A stretch of DNA of 64,000 bases from assembly GCA_017303835.1 (NCBI GenBank), contig JAFLBI010000001.1, positions 2,294,001 to 2,358,000 of the forward strand, read 5' to 3'. Shown here in pieces: positions 7,363 to 15,938 of the stretch. Below the pieces are notes generated by a model that saw nothing but the letters and a program-made list of their open reading frames with translations, was not told the origin of the DNA and ran no database searches. Positions within the stretch are counted from its first letter, which is position 1; each line of letters opens with the position of its first letter. Position numbers and translations under genes: made by a program. This stretch comes from Chitinophagales bacterium. GTDB lineage: Bacteria; Bacteroidota; Bacteroidia; Chitinophagales; Chitinophagaceae.

Positions 7363-8151
7363 CTATAAAGTGAAAAAGATGCCAGCACTGAGGTCTATTC
7401 GCGTTGCACGATCCTTTTGCGCACCCGCATCAAACAATTGATTGATGCGCACTCCACCATACCATTTACTTGTTGTGTACACATCTGCACCTAATACAAA
7501 ATGTTTAGGCAAAGGATAGCCCTTTACTTCCTGATAGCCGCTGGTAGGCTTGGCCGCCTTGGTTACATTGATGTCCACATTCGCATAAGCATCTACCCAA
7601 GTTGTTTTGTTGATGAGAAAACTACCTAACACTGCAGGTCCAACATAAAAATAATAGCCCGCAGGTTCCTGAATACGAATAGGTGTTCCACTCCATGCGC
7701 GTTTGCTGCCAAAAATATAATCACCATAACTCAGCCCCACACTGATGATTTTTCTCGGCTGCGCGATGATATTCCAATAGGTACGATGCCAGCCCATCCA
7801 GCCGCTGCTGAAATTTTGTTCCGTTTTAGTCGTTGGTGGTAAACGATCATTCAAAATAGCAGAACCATCTCGCGCTATCACAAAAAGAAAATCACCCACA
7901 AGTGGATGCTCAAATCGGTAGCGTCTTTGTCCTTTCTTTAATCGGTCTTTCTTTAGAAAGAGATTACCTGTTAAACCAGAATAAGGTTCTGTATATTTTC
8001 CATCAAGCGTAGTAAAGCGCGCGTAAATGCCAAAAAAGCCATCCGTAAAAGCCTGCTTACCTCTTTTTGTTTTTAGCTCAGCAAAGCTTTGTGCTTGAAT
8101 AGTATGACAAAGCACAAAAGTGATAATACCCAATAAGGTGATTTTTTTCAT
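7363..8151 (-). CDS. Secreted protein of unknown function
   Basis: A 262-residue protein. The start at 8151 (MKKITLLGIITFVL...) gives a clean signal peptide ending near HTIQAQ; an upstream in-frame ATG at 8178 would put charged residues before it. The mature part is rich in beta-strand patterns and aromatic residues (FGIYARFTTLDG, GYYFYVGPAVLGSFL, VDAYANVDINV) and ends in LSAGIFFTL, a hydrophobic strand that resembles an outer-membrane barrel end. I do not recognise a family. It lies downstream of the GrpB and helicase genes and has its own terminator. Confidence 0.72.
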   Translation of the reverse strand: MKKITLLGIITFVLCHTIQAQSFAELKTKRGKQAFTDGFFGIYARFTTLDGKYTEPYSGLTGNLFLKKDRLKKGQRRYRFEHPLVGDFLFVIARDGSAILNDRLPPTTKTEQNFSSGWMGWHRTYWNIIAQPRKIISVGLSYGDYIFGSKRAWSGTPIRIQEPAGYYFYVGPAVLGSFLINKTTWVDAYANVDINVTKAAKPTSGYQEVKGYPLPKHFVLGADVYTTSKWYGGVRINQLFDAGAQKDRATRIDLSAGIFFTL

Positions 8152-8208
8152 GCCGGGTTTTTGGTAAAACTCCAACATGAGTAGAGGCTTTGCAATAATC
8201 CATTTGCA

Positions 8209-8745
8209 TTATTTCGATGCACCAAAATCGCCACGAAGAATGGCTTCTACCAGTTCAGCACCTCGCGCTTCCTTTAATGCTGCGTACAATTTTCGATCTT
8301 GCCCAGCAAGCTCAGCTAATTCCAATTTCAGTTGCTCGTAAGCCCATCTTGCTGCTGCACTTGCCTTTAGTGCATCGCGAAAACGAAGGTGTCTGTCTAG
8401 CTCAACACTATTTTCCGGACATACATATAAATGATGCACAATACTATCGAATACAGGATGCACAACAGTATTGAGTCTTTTGAAAACTTCTCTGTCAATG
8501 ATTCCTTGATTGCCGTTGTGGTAATAACCTGTAGCTTCTAGTTTGGTGCGAACAGCATCAAAACTGATTCCTTGCGGAAACACAATATCCATATCAATAA
8601 TTGGCTTGGCAGCCAAACCAACTACCGATGTGCTGCCTACATGCTCAATGCGAATAGGTAAGTCCGCCAATGCCGCTTGCAAATGTTCTGCTAGTAGCTG
8701 AAAATCTTCAGCCCATTTTGTCTGATATGGTTGGATGAGGGACAA
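8209..8745 (-). CDS. GrpB/UPF0157 nucleotidyltransferase-like protein
   Basis: A 178-residue cytosolic protein. It shows the GrpB (UPF0157) signature: RIEHVGSTSVVGLAAKPIIDMDIVF around residues 32-56, where GSTS plus the two acidic residues form the nucleotidyltransferase-fold active site, then FRDALKASAAARWAYEQLK in the C-terminal helix. Some family members are linked to CoA-biosynthesis enzymes or to antibiotic tailoring, but most have no known substrate. It starts 11 bp after the stop of the helicase gene and is likely co-transcribed with it. Confidence 0.87.
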   Translation of the reverse strand: MSLIQPYQTKWAEDFQLLAEHLQAALADLPIRIEHVGSTSVVGLAAKPIIDMDIVFPQGISFDAVRTKLEATGYYHNGNQGIIDREVFKRLNTVVHPVFDSIVHHLYVCPENSVELDRHLRFRDALKASAAARWAYEQLKLELAELAGQDRKLYAALKEARGAELVEAILRGDFGASK

Positions 8746-8756
8746 AGTATGATTCG

Positions 8757-11123
8757 CTATTCCTCTACAATCCGCAGCTTGGCATAATTCAGCATGATCT
8801 TCTTCTCGCCATTCAACTCAAATTGAATATTGGCAATCGGATTATGTGCACTGCCTTCCACTTTCACCACTACACCAAAACCAAATTTCTGGTGCTCTAC
8901 TTTTTGTCCCGCTTGCAGATTACTCGTATCGCTCGCTACAAAATCTGCCGATGGTTTATGCTCTACTACTTTGGGTGCGGGTGGTTGTACCGGTAAATAA
9001 CTTGGCTTAGATGGTGCTGCAGGCTTTTTGCTTGGTGGCGGACCGTATCTCTTTTCTGCATCTCTAACATCGTTATAATCATTGCCACCAAAACCTCTTT
9101 GCATGCGTTCAAATGCAGAACCCATATTGCTAAAGCCGCTATTGCGTGCCCCACCGCCTGCATACGACTTATCCAAAAATTCTTCCGGCATTTCTTCTAA
9201 GAAACGACTTGGCTCATTTTGTACCAGACTACCAAAACGATAACGCGCATTGGCATAGGTTAACCAAAGTCTATGCTTGGCGCGTGTAACTGCTACATAA
9301 AACAAACGTCTTTCTTCTTCCAGTTCTTCTCTGGTATTGATACTCATGCCGCTGGGGAAAATGGTTTCTTCCACACCAGCTACAAATACTACAGGAAACT
9401 CCAAACCCTTGGCTGCGTGAATCGTCATCAGCTTCACTACATCACTATTCTCTTCTTCATTATCAGCATCGGTTAACAAAGTAATCTGTTGTAGATAAGC
9501 GCCTAATGATTTGCTGCCAACTTCACCATCTTCGTTATCAGGACTCTCCGTCCATTCTTTAATGGAGTTCAGCAATTCCTGAATATTCTCGTATCGTGCC
9601 AAACCTTCAGTGGTCTTATCGTTGAAGAGCTCTTTAACCAGATTCGTATGCTTACCTACCTGAACAGCTACATCATACGCATTCTTATCTGTGAGCAGGC
9701 TCTGGAAATAACGCATCATGGTCACGAAATTGCTCAGTGATTCCAGCGTACCCGCTTTAAAACCAAATTCAGCAGCGCGCGTCAATACTTCCCAGAAAGT
9801 GATGTTCTGCTCGTAAGCAATAATGCCGATTTTTTCAATCGTAGTTTTACCAATCCCTCTTACCGGATAATTAATGATTCGTTTCAAACTCTCTTCATCC
9901 TTGGTATTCACAATGATGCGGAGATAAGCCAAGAAGTCTTTGATTTCTTTGCGCTGATAGAAACTTACACCACCATAAATGCGGTAAGCAATACCCATGC
10001 GACGCAGACTTTCTTCAAATGCACGGCTCTGTGCATTGGTACGATAGAGAATCGCAAAATCTCTATTGTTATAATGATTGCGCAGTTTTTGTTCTTGAAT
10101 GGTATCAGATACAAACTTGCCTTCTTCATTATCTGTCATGGTGCGCACGAGACGAATTTTTTCACCATGATCATTATCTGTCCAAAGTTCTTTGGGTATT
10201 TGTCCCTTGTTATTCGCAATCACATGATTGGCTACATGTAAAATACTTTTGGTACTGCGGTAGTTCTGCTCCAGCTTTACCACTTTCACATCTTCATAAT
10301 CTTTCTGGAACTGCAGAATATTTTCAATGGTGGCACCACGGAAACTATAGATACTCTGCGCATCATCGCCCACCACACAAATATTCTCATGTACTGCTGC
10401 CAGCAACTTGGTGATCTGATACTGCACCGGATTGGTATCCTGATACTCATCAATTAAGATGTACTGAAACTTGTGCTGGTACTTATGCAATACTTCCGGA
10501 AAATCTTTCAGCAATTCATACATCTTCAGCAATAGATCATCAAAATCCATGGCGCCATTCTTGAAGCAACGTGCTGCATAAGCCTGATAAATCTGTGCAA
10601 TGGCCGGACGGTTGGCGCGCATATCTTCCTGCTGAATATAATAGTCAGTTACATATTCGGCAGGACCCACTAATGCGTTTTTAGCCTGAGAAATACGGTT
10701 GTGCACTACATTGGGTTTGTAATGCTTATCGTCTAAATTCAGTTCATTGATGACAGTCTTGAGTACAGAGCGACTATCATCTGTATCATAAATCGTAAAG
10801 TTGTTAGGATAGCCGATGCGGTTTGCTTCCCCACGCAGGATGCGTGCAAACACACTGTGAAAAGTACCAATGTATAAATTACGTGCATCATTATTGCCGA
10901 GAATGCGTTCAATACGTTCTTTCATTTCGGCGGCGGCTTTGTTTGTAAAAGTCAAAGCCAGAATACGAAAAGCATCCACGCCTTGGGCCATCAGATGGGC
11001 AATTCGTGTAGTGAGCACCTTGGTTTTACCGCTGCCTGCGCCTGCCACAATCATCAGCGGTCCGTTCATATGCAGAACGGCTTCGCGCTGCGGTTCATTC
11101 AATCCCTGTAAAATGTTCTGCAT
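8757..11123 (-). CDS. pcrA: ATP-dependent DNA helicase, UvrD/PcrA family
   Basis: A 788-residue superfamily 1A helicase that unwinds DNA 3'-to-5' in nucleotide-excision and mismatch repair and removes recombinase filaments. Visible motifs in order: Q-motif LNEPQREAV (8-16), Walker A AGAGSGKT (27-34), motif Ia ALTFTNKAA, Walker B LIDEYQDTN (about 225), motif III VGDDAQSIYSFRGA, motif IV EQNYRS, motif V MTIHAAKGLEF and motif VI FYVAVTRAKHRL. After a Pro/Gly-rich linker the C-terminus has the Tudor-like element GQKVEHQKFGFGVV seen in PcrA, where it contacts RNA polymerase. Full length. Upstream divergent DUF92 gene is 53 bp away. Confidence 0.96.
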   Translation of the reverse strand: MQNILQGLNEPQREAVLHMNGPLMIVAGAGSGKTKVLTTRIAHLMAQGVDAFRILALTFTNKAAAEMKERIERILGNNDARNLYIGTFHSVFARILRGEANRIGYPNNFTIYDTDDSRSVLKTVINELNLDDKHYKPNVVHNRISQAKNALVGPAEYVTDYYIQQEDMRANRPAIAQIYQAYAARCFKNGAMDFDDLLLKMYELLKDFPEVLHKYQHKFQYILIDEYQDTNPVQYQITKLLAAVHENICVVGDDAQSIYSFRGATIENILQFQKDYEDVKVVKLEQNYRSTKSILHVANHVIANNKGQIPKELWTDNDHGEKIRLVRTMTDNEEGKFVSDTIQEQKLRNHYNNRDFAILYRTNAQSRAFEESLRRMGIAYRIYGGVSFYQRKEIKDFLAYLRIIVNTKDEESLKRIINYPVRGIGKTTIEKIGIIAYEQNITFWEVLTRAAEFGFKAGTLESLSNFVTMMRYFQSLLTDKNAYDVAVQVGKHTNLVKELFNDKTTEGLARYENIQELLNSIKEWTESPDNEDGEVGSKSLGAYLQQITLLTDADNEEENSDVVKLMTIHAAKGLEFPVVFVAGVEETIFPSGMSINTREELEEERRLFYVAVTRAKHRLWLTYANARYRFGSLVQNEPSRFLEEMPEEFLDKSYAGGGARNSGFSNMGSAFERMQRGFGGNDYNDVRDAEKRYGPPPSKKPAAPSKPSYLPVQPPAPKVVEHKPSADFVASDTSNLQAGQKVEHQKFGFGVVVKVEGSAHNPIANIQFELNGEKKIMLNYAKLRIVEE

Positions 11124-11176
11124 GGGCGCAAGTTAAGGTGGCAGCTCAGGTAAAAACCATATCGTGAATAAGTTTT

Positions 11177-11890
11177 ATGCCTGAACTTAGTGCCATGCAA
11201 TGGTTCATCTATGGCGGAATAATTGCATTGGCATTGCTCGCATGGTACCAGCGAGCAGTTACGCTTGCCGGAGCAGCAACCGGTGTATTTGTGGCTGCGG
11301 GTTTATACTATTCAGCCGGACATACCGGATTGGTATTATTGGCAGTATTTTTTGTTTCAGGCACATTGGTTACTCGCTATCGCGGGAAGGAAAAACAAAA
11401 ATTCAGTTCCGGCACAACAGAAAAAAATGGAAGAAATGCCACACAAGTCTTGGCCAATAGTGGTGCAGCATTGTTGTGTGCGCTTGGTTTACTTGTTGTA
11501 CCCGAACAAAAGGATGCATGGATTTTAGGAATGGGTGCTGCATTTGCTGCAGCAACTGCCGATACCTGGTCGTCTGAACTTGGTATGATCTGGGGTAAGC
11601 GCATGTTCAGACCGTTTGGAAACAGCAACGCGCGTGCAGGCGATAATGGCGTTATTTCATTTGAAGGCACCATTGCCGGAATACTAGGTAATCTCTTCAT
11701 TGCGCTTGTGTTCCACTGGCTGGCTTTTCCTGCATATAGCCTTCTACTGATAGCGGGTACCATCGGCAATCTTGCAGATACTTGGCTAGGTGAGTTTGCA
11801 GAAAACAAAGGCCGGCTTGGTAATAATGCTGTCAATTTTCTAAGTACATTGATCGCATCGCTACTGGCATTGTTGATACACATGTTTTGA
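11177..11890 (+). CDS. DUF92 integral membrane protein
   Basis: A 237-residue polytopic membrane protein with about 6 hydrophobic segments (for example 8-24, 29-48, 52-62, 92-107, 160-190 and 220-237). The family hallmarks of DUF92 (TMEM19-like) are visible: RNATQVLANSG near residue 82, AAFAAATADTWSSELG near 118-133, and GDNGVISFEGTIAG near 156. The family includes plant VTE5/FOLK-type phytol kinases, but bacterial members are mostly uncharacterised. It begins a plus-strand group with a cyclophilin and a GNAT protein. Confidence 0.87.
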   Translation: MPELSAMQWFIYGGIIALALLAWYQRAVTLAGAATGVFVAAGLYYSAGHTGLVLLAVFFVSGTLVTRYRGKEKQKFSSGTTEKNGRNATQVLANSGAALLCALGLLVVPEQKDAWILGMGAAFAAATADTWSSELGMIWGKRMFRPFGNSNARAGDNGVISFEGTIAGILGNLFIALVFHWLAFPAYSLLLIAGTIGNLADTWLGEFAENKGRLGNNAVNFLSTLIASLLALLIHMF

Positions 11891-11907
11891 TATCCTAACT
11901 TCACCTT

Positions 11908-12483
11908 ATGTGGCGCTATCTATTCATCATTATTTGTTTTTGGAATTGCAGGCCGGCTTACGAGAACCCGCATATTGAAATCGAAACCGAGCATGGAACG
12001 ATAGAACTGGAATTGTATCCTAAACAAGCACCTAAGACTGTTGCTGCTTTCCTGCGCTTTGTAGATTCCAATTACTACGAAAACAGTTCTTTCTATCGGG
12101 TATTGAATGATGAAAACCAACCCAGCAATGCACCCAAGGCCAATCTGATACAAGGTGGTATTTGGAAAAGTAATAACAAACTGGCTGCTGCCATTCCGGG
12201 CATTCCACATGAAACCACACAGCAGAGCGGACTCAAACACCTGAATGGCACCATCTCTCTGGCACGCGAAGCTATTGGCACAGCAGGCACAGAGTTTTTT
12301 ATTTGTGTGGATGACCAACCCGGTTTTGATTTTGGCGGTGAGAATAATGCAGACGGACAAGGCTATGCTGCATTTGGCAAAGTGGTTAGCGGTATGGATA
12401 TCGTGCGCAAGATTTATCGTTCGAATGAATATGATCAACGTTTTGATCCGCCAGTAGCTATTTATAGAATCAAACAATTATGA
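11908..12483 (+). CDS. Cyclophilin-type peptidyl-prolyl isomerase, exported
   Basis: A 191-residue protein with a short hydrophobic N-terminus (WRYLFIIICFWNC), probably a lipoprotein signal with Cys14. The cyclophilin domain follows: IEIETEHGTIELELYPKQAP, SSFYRVL, NLIQGGIW, HLNGTISLAREA, GTEFFICV and GYAAFGKVVSGMDIVRKI, which match the active-site strands of PpiA-type enzymes. It catalyses cis-trans isomerisation of proline bonds and probably helps fold envelope proteins. It follows the DUF92 gene by 17 bp and overlaps the next gene by 4 bp. Confidence 0.92.
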   Translation: MWRYLFIIICFWNCRPAYENPHIEIETEHGTIELELYPKQAPKTVAAFLRFVDSNYYENSSFYRVLNDENQPSNAPKANLIQGGIWKSNNKLAAAIPGIPHETTQQSGLKHLNGTISLAREAIGTAGTEFFICVDDQPGFDFGGENNADGQGYAAFGKVVSGMDIVRKIYRSNEYDQRFDPPVAIYRIKQL

Positions 12484-12998
12484 TGCAGATCATTCCTGCC
12501 ACACAAGCAGATATTCCGGTATTAAAAAAGCTCGTCAACAATGCTTATCGCGGCGAAGCCAGCAAACAAGGCTGGACCACAGAAGCAGATATCATTGAAG
12601 GTGAGATAAGAACCGATGAAACCCAATTAGCATCTTTATTACAAGATGCATCTGGTGTAATCCTTACCTGCCGCAATGTAGAAAACGAAATACTCGGTTG
12701 TGTGTACCTCCAGCAACAAAGCAACAGAATCTACCTTGGTATGCTGAGTGTATGGCCAGAGCAACAAGGCTTTGGTATTGGTAAGCAATTATTAAATGCT
12801 GCCGATGCTTATGCAAAAGAAAAACAGTGTTCGGCTGTTTTTATGCGGGTAATTAACCTGCGCACAGAACTGATTGCATGGTACCAACGCAATGGCTATT
12901 TATTTGAAGGGGTGACTGAGCCTTTTCCTGATTTTGGTATCTATGGCCAACCGAAAGTGCCAATGGTTTTCTGGGTTTTGGAAAAGAAATTTTCCTGA
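12480..12998 (+). CDS. GNAT-family N-acetyltransferase
   Basis: A 172-residue cytosolic protein with the GNAT fold: IIPATQADIPVLKKLVNNAY at the N-terminus, strand IYLGMLSVWPEQQGFGIGKQLL (about 80-102) carrying the acetyl-CoA pyrophosphate loop Q-x-x-G-x-G, and MRVINLRTELIAWYQRNGYLF near 121-141. It transfers an acetyl group to an unknown amine. The first of two adjacent ATGs overlaps the cyclophilin stop (ATGA), indicating translational coupling; the second ATG at 12483 is an equally possible start. Confidence 0.88.
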   Translation: MMQIIPATQADIPVLKKLVNNAYRGEASKQGWTTEADIIEGEIRTDETQLASLLQDASGVILTCRNVENEILGCVYLQQQSNRIYLGMLSVWPEQQGFGIGKQLLNAADAYAKEKQCSAVFMRVINLRTELIAWYQRNGYLFEGVTEPFPDFGIYGQPKVPMVFWVLEKKFS

Positions 12999-13045
12999 GC
13001 TGAAATAGATATATAAACTTCTCGTAATTTCGGCAACGCTTGCCC

Positions 13046-13082
13046 AAAACAAAAAAGGTCTTTCCGTAGAAACGGAACGACC
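13046..13082 (-). terminator. Strong minus-strand terminator with no annotated gene
   Basis: On the minus strand, GGTCGTTCCGT-TTCT-ACGGAAAGACC (11-bp stem, one mismatch) is followed at once by TTTTTTGTTTT. It has the full form of an intrinsic terminator for leftward transcription, yet both neighbouring genes run rightward. In the plus direction there is no T-run after the hairpin. Confidence 0.65.
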
Positions 13083-13191
13083 CTCTAACGATTGCTTGCC
13101 ATATGAAAAAAAGATAGATCGAATTTGTGCACCTTTCGGTGAGCAGTTCATCTTGGGCCCTTTAACGATTACCAGACCTCTAACGATTGCT
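13082..13191. repeat. Three copies of a 15-bp motif
   Basis: CCTCTAACGATTGCT occurs exactly at 13082-13096 and 13177-13191, with a degenerate copy CCTTTAACGATTACC at 13159-13173. The last two are 18 bp apart. They could be protein-binding sites upstream of the gene at 13319, or parts of an RNA on either strand. Confidence 0.6.
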
Positions 13192-13318
13192 GCTATGTGA
13201 AAGTAGTACCGAACACTGGGCCGTACAAACCAGATTCGGTGGTTTTTCATCATGGCAAAAGGGGTATGAAAACATCAAAACCCTTGTTGCCATTGAATTG
13301 TACGGGAAAAAACTCATT

Positions 13319-14869
13319 ATGTCCAACCGCGTTTCTGACATACTTTTTCAGCTTATCCAGACCCTGGAAAAATCAGAAAAACGCCATTTTAAGCTCTATA
13401 TCAAGCGCAGCTCCTCCAAAGAAGACCTGCGTATCGTGCAGCTGTTCGACGCTGTTGACGCCATGAAGGACTATGATGAGAAGGTTTTGTTGAAGAAACT
13501 GGCGCCAATCACCAAGACTCAGTTATACAACCTTAAATCACACCTCTATAAAGAATTACTGGCCAGTCTGCGTCTCCTCAAAAGCACCGAAAACATCGAT
13601 TTGCAACTGAGTGAGCACTTGGATTATGCCCGATTGCTCTATAACAAAGGACTAAAACAACAAAGCCTCAAGATTCTGGAGAAAGCCAAGGAACTAGCAC
13701 GTGCCAATCAAAAGATCAACGCACTTGCACAGGTTACTTCGCTGGAAAAGAAGATTGAGATTCTACACATCACGCGGAGTACACCAGCCAAAACAAGTGA
13801 ACTAGCTGCAGAATCTTCTGCTGTAAGCGGACATATTGATCGCGTTACTAAACTCAGTAACCTTACCCTGTTGTTATACCAGTGGTTTGTGATGCATGGC
13901 CACAGCAGAAACACAGAAGATGAAAAAGATATCCGTGCTTTCTTCAAAAGCAACTTGCCTGATTTAAACGATATCAATTTCTTTTACGAATATCTCTATC
14001 TCTATCAGAGTTATTGTTGGTATGCGTTTATCCGTCAGGATTTTTTACAGTACTATCGTTACAGTCAAAAATGGGTTGATTTGTTTAAAGCATCGCCTCA
14101 CATGATTGCGATTGAAACGGGTCACTACATCAAAGGCATGCATACTTTATTGAATGCACATTTCGATCTACGGAACTACAAAGCATTTGATGAAACACTT
14201 CGCGAGTTTGAAGCATTCGCTGCCACCAATGAAGCATCGCGTCACGATAATTTCCGCACACATACCTCCATCTATATCAACAGCGCCCGCATCAACGGAC
14301 ATTTGATGAAGGGCTCATTTGAAGAAGGCTTGCAACTGGTACAGGAAATTGAAAGCAAGCTGGAAGAATATGCTATGTATGTTGACAGACACCGCATCCT
14401 AGTGTTCAACTACAAAATTGCCATGCTCTATTTTGGTGCAGGACAATACGAGCGTTCTATTGATTATTTGATGCGCATTATCAACGGACCGGTTGATCTA
14501 CGTATTGATCTACAATCTTACGCGCGACTCTTACACATGATGGCACACTATGAGTTAGGTAATTTCGATATCATGGACTCACTCATTAAGTCAGTGTATC
14601 GCTTCATGTCCAAAATGAAAAACCTGAACGTAGTAGAAGAAGAGATCTTCCGTTTTGTGAAACATAGTTTCGCTGTATCGCCTCGTCAGCTACAACCGGA
14701 GTTGGAAAAACTCTTGCAGAAAATTAAGCACCTGGAGAAAAACCGTCACCAGACCAGATCATTTGCTTACATGGATATTATCTCCTGGCTGGAAAGCAAA
14801 GTGCATCACCGCAGCATGAGTAGTATCATTCGCGAGAAATACTTGAATAGCCGCAAGCACCGCATTTAA
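13319..14869 (+). CDS. Long helical, TPR-like protein of unknown function
   Basis: A 516-residue protein with no signal peptide or membrane segment. I chose the ATG at 13319 (MSNRVSDILFQLIQTLEKSEKRHFKLY); the longer reading from 13187 runs through low-quality upstream sequence. It is almost entirely predicted helix, with hairpin-like pairs such as LDYARLLYNKGLKQQSLKILEKAKELA near 120-147 and AMLYFGAGQYERSIDYLMRII near 377-398, which resemble tetratricopeptide units. It probably acts as a cytosolic scaffold; partner unknown. I have seen similar proteins in Chitinophagaceae but no function. Its end overlaps the convergent aguA stop by 4 bp. Confidence 0.82.
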   Translation: MSNRVSDILFQLIQTLEKSEKRHFKLYIKRSSSKEDLRIVQLFDAVDAMKDYDEKVLLKKLAPITKTQLYNLKSHLYKELLASLRLLKSTENIDLQLSEHLDYARLLYNKGLKQQSLKILEKAKELARANQKINALAQVTSLEKKIEILHITRSTPAKTSELAAESSAVSGHIDRVTKLSNLTLLLYQWFVMHGHSRNTEDEKDIRAFFKSNLPDLNDINFFYEYLYLYQSYCWYAFIRQDFLQYYRYSQKWVDLFKASPHMIAIETGHYIKGMHTLLNAHFDLRNYKAFDETLREFEAFAATNEASRHDNFRTHTSIYINSARINGHLMKGSFEEGLQLVQEIESKLEEYAMYVDRHRILVFNYKIAMLYFGAGQYERSIDYLMRIINGPVDLRIDLQSYARLLHMMAHYELGNFDIMDSLIKSVYRFMSKMKNLNVVEEEIFRFVKHSFAVSPRQLQPELEKLLQKIKHLEKNRHQTRSFAYMDIISWLESKVHHRSMSSIIREKYLNSRKHRI

Positions 14870-15912
14870 ACGGCCGGCTCTTGCTGACTCAAACAATGAA
14901 AGCTACCCAACCCCCAAATAATTTCTGTTGAATCAATACCCACCACTGTGCGCTCAGGGAAACATTGCTGAATAATGGACAAAGCCTGATCATCTTTATC
15001 GCATCGGAACGTAGGCACTATCACGTGTTGATTGGAAATATAGAAATTGGCGTATGATGCAGGTAGTCGCTGGTCTTCATACACCACGGCATCCGGCATA
15101 GGCAATTCAACAATATTCAGCTGCTTGCCATTCAGCAAACGCATTTGCTGCAATTGTTTCAGGTTGTGTTGCAAGATGGCGTGGTTCTCATCCTGCTTAT
15201 TGGGTTCAACAACCGTTAACACCGTATCTGCATTCACAAAGCGAACGGTATCATCAATATGTCCATCGGTATCATCACCTACAATGCCTTCGTCTATCCA
15301 AAGAATTTGTTCCACCCCATAATAGTTTCGCAGATATCCTTCAATCTGCTCCTGATTCAAATGCGGGTTTCTGTTAGGATTCAACAAACAAGCAGTTGAA
15401 GTAAGCAGTGTTCCTGCACCATTGAATTCAACTGATCCGCCTTCCATGATGATGCCGGGATAATAGACTGGCAAACCATAGTGTTCTGCAATGCGCGTTG
15501 GGATCACATCATCCAAATCATAGGGCGGATATTTATCGCCCCATGCATTGTAATTCCAATCGACAACTACTTTCTTATTTGCAGCATTCGGATTGATCAG
15601 AAAAGCCGGACCATGGTCTCTGCACCATGCATCGTTGGTTGGATGCAGAAAGAATTCCACCTTATCCATCGGCACACCCGCTTTCAGTAGATGCGCTGTT
15701 GCAAAATCTTGCATCGCCGCATCTACAACATTGATGCGCACCAATTCACTTTCCGTCAGCACTTTTACAAACTGTGCATAGTAAGGATAGATGGTATGAA
15801 TTTTTCCTGGCCAGGAAGCTTCTTTATGCGGCCAGCTTAACCAAGTGGCAACATGTGGTGAGAATTCTGCAGGAAAATAATAACCCTGTGCTTGCGGTGT
15901 AGGATGCGTCAT
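14866..15912 (-). CDS. aguA: Agmatine deiminase
   Basis: A 348-residue cytosolic enzyme of the peptidylarginine-deiminase-like family. It hydrolyses agmatine to N-carbamoylputrescine and ammonia. Visible features: FSPHVATWLSWPHKEASWPG near the N-terminus, WCRDHGPAF around 92-100, EGGSVEFNG near 157, GHIDDTVRFVN near 217 and the C-terminal WGLGSFHCLSQQEP, whose Cys is the nucleophile. Length is normal for the family. The aguB homolog lies 26 bp upstream in the same orientation, so the pair forms a two-step path to putrescine. Confidence 0.94.
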   Translation of the reverse strand: MTHPTPQAQGYYFPAEFSPHVATWLSWPHKEASWPGKIHTIYPYYAQFVKVLTESELVRINVVDAAMQDFATAHLLKAGVPMDKVEFFLHPTNDAWCRDHGPAFLINPNAANKKVVVDWNYNAWGDKYPPYDLDDVIPTRIAEHYGLPVYYPGIIMEGGSVEFNGAGTLLTSTACLLNPNRNPHLNQEQIEGYLRNYYGVEQILWIDEGIVGDDTDGHIDDTVRFVNADTVLTVVEPNKQDENHAILQHNLKQLQQMRLLNGKQLNIVELPMPDAVVYEDQRLPASYANFYISNQHVIVPTFRCDKDDQALSIIQQCFPERTVVGIDSTEIIWGLGSFHCLSQQEPAV

Positions 15913-15938
15913 GCTGTTCGGAATGCTTTCTGAGAAAA

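Larger units (their letters stand above)
13046..13192 (-). ncRNA. Candidate small RNA
   Basis: This is an inference. A leftward transcript starting near 13190 would be about 145 nt and end at the strong terminator at 13046-13082. A possible promoter lies just upstream on the minus strand: TTTG at 13229-13226, a 20-base spacer and TACTTTCA at 13205-13198, a partial match to the Bacteroidota -7 consensus TAnnTTTG. The transcript would carry the repeat AGCAATCGTTAGAGG at both its 5' end and next to the terminator. I do not recognise 6S, tmRNA, SRP or RNase P motifs in it. Confidence 0.3.
12999..13318. other. 320-bp intergenic region with hairpin and repeats
   Basis: No convincing protein gene. 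It contains a strong minus-strand terminator-like hairpin (13046-13082) and three copies of a 15-bp repeat (13082-13096, 13159-13173 and 13177-13191). These may belong to a minus-strand small RNA or to regulation of the downstream gene; each is listed separately. Confidence 0.7.

Noticed and set aside
11377-11904. 175-codon open frame on the minus strand
   Set aside because: It overlaps the DUF92 gene in antisense and has a composition typical of the complement of membrane-protein codons.
13046-13192. Known housekeeping RNA (6S, tmRNA, SRP RNA or RNase P)
   Set aside because: I could not find the tRNA-like end of tmRNA, the SRP tetraloop motif or RNase P core motifs, and the fold does not clearly match 6S; left as an unnamed candidate.
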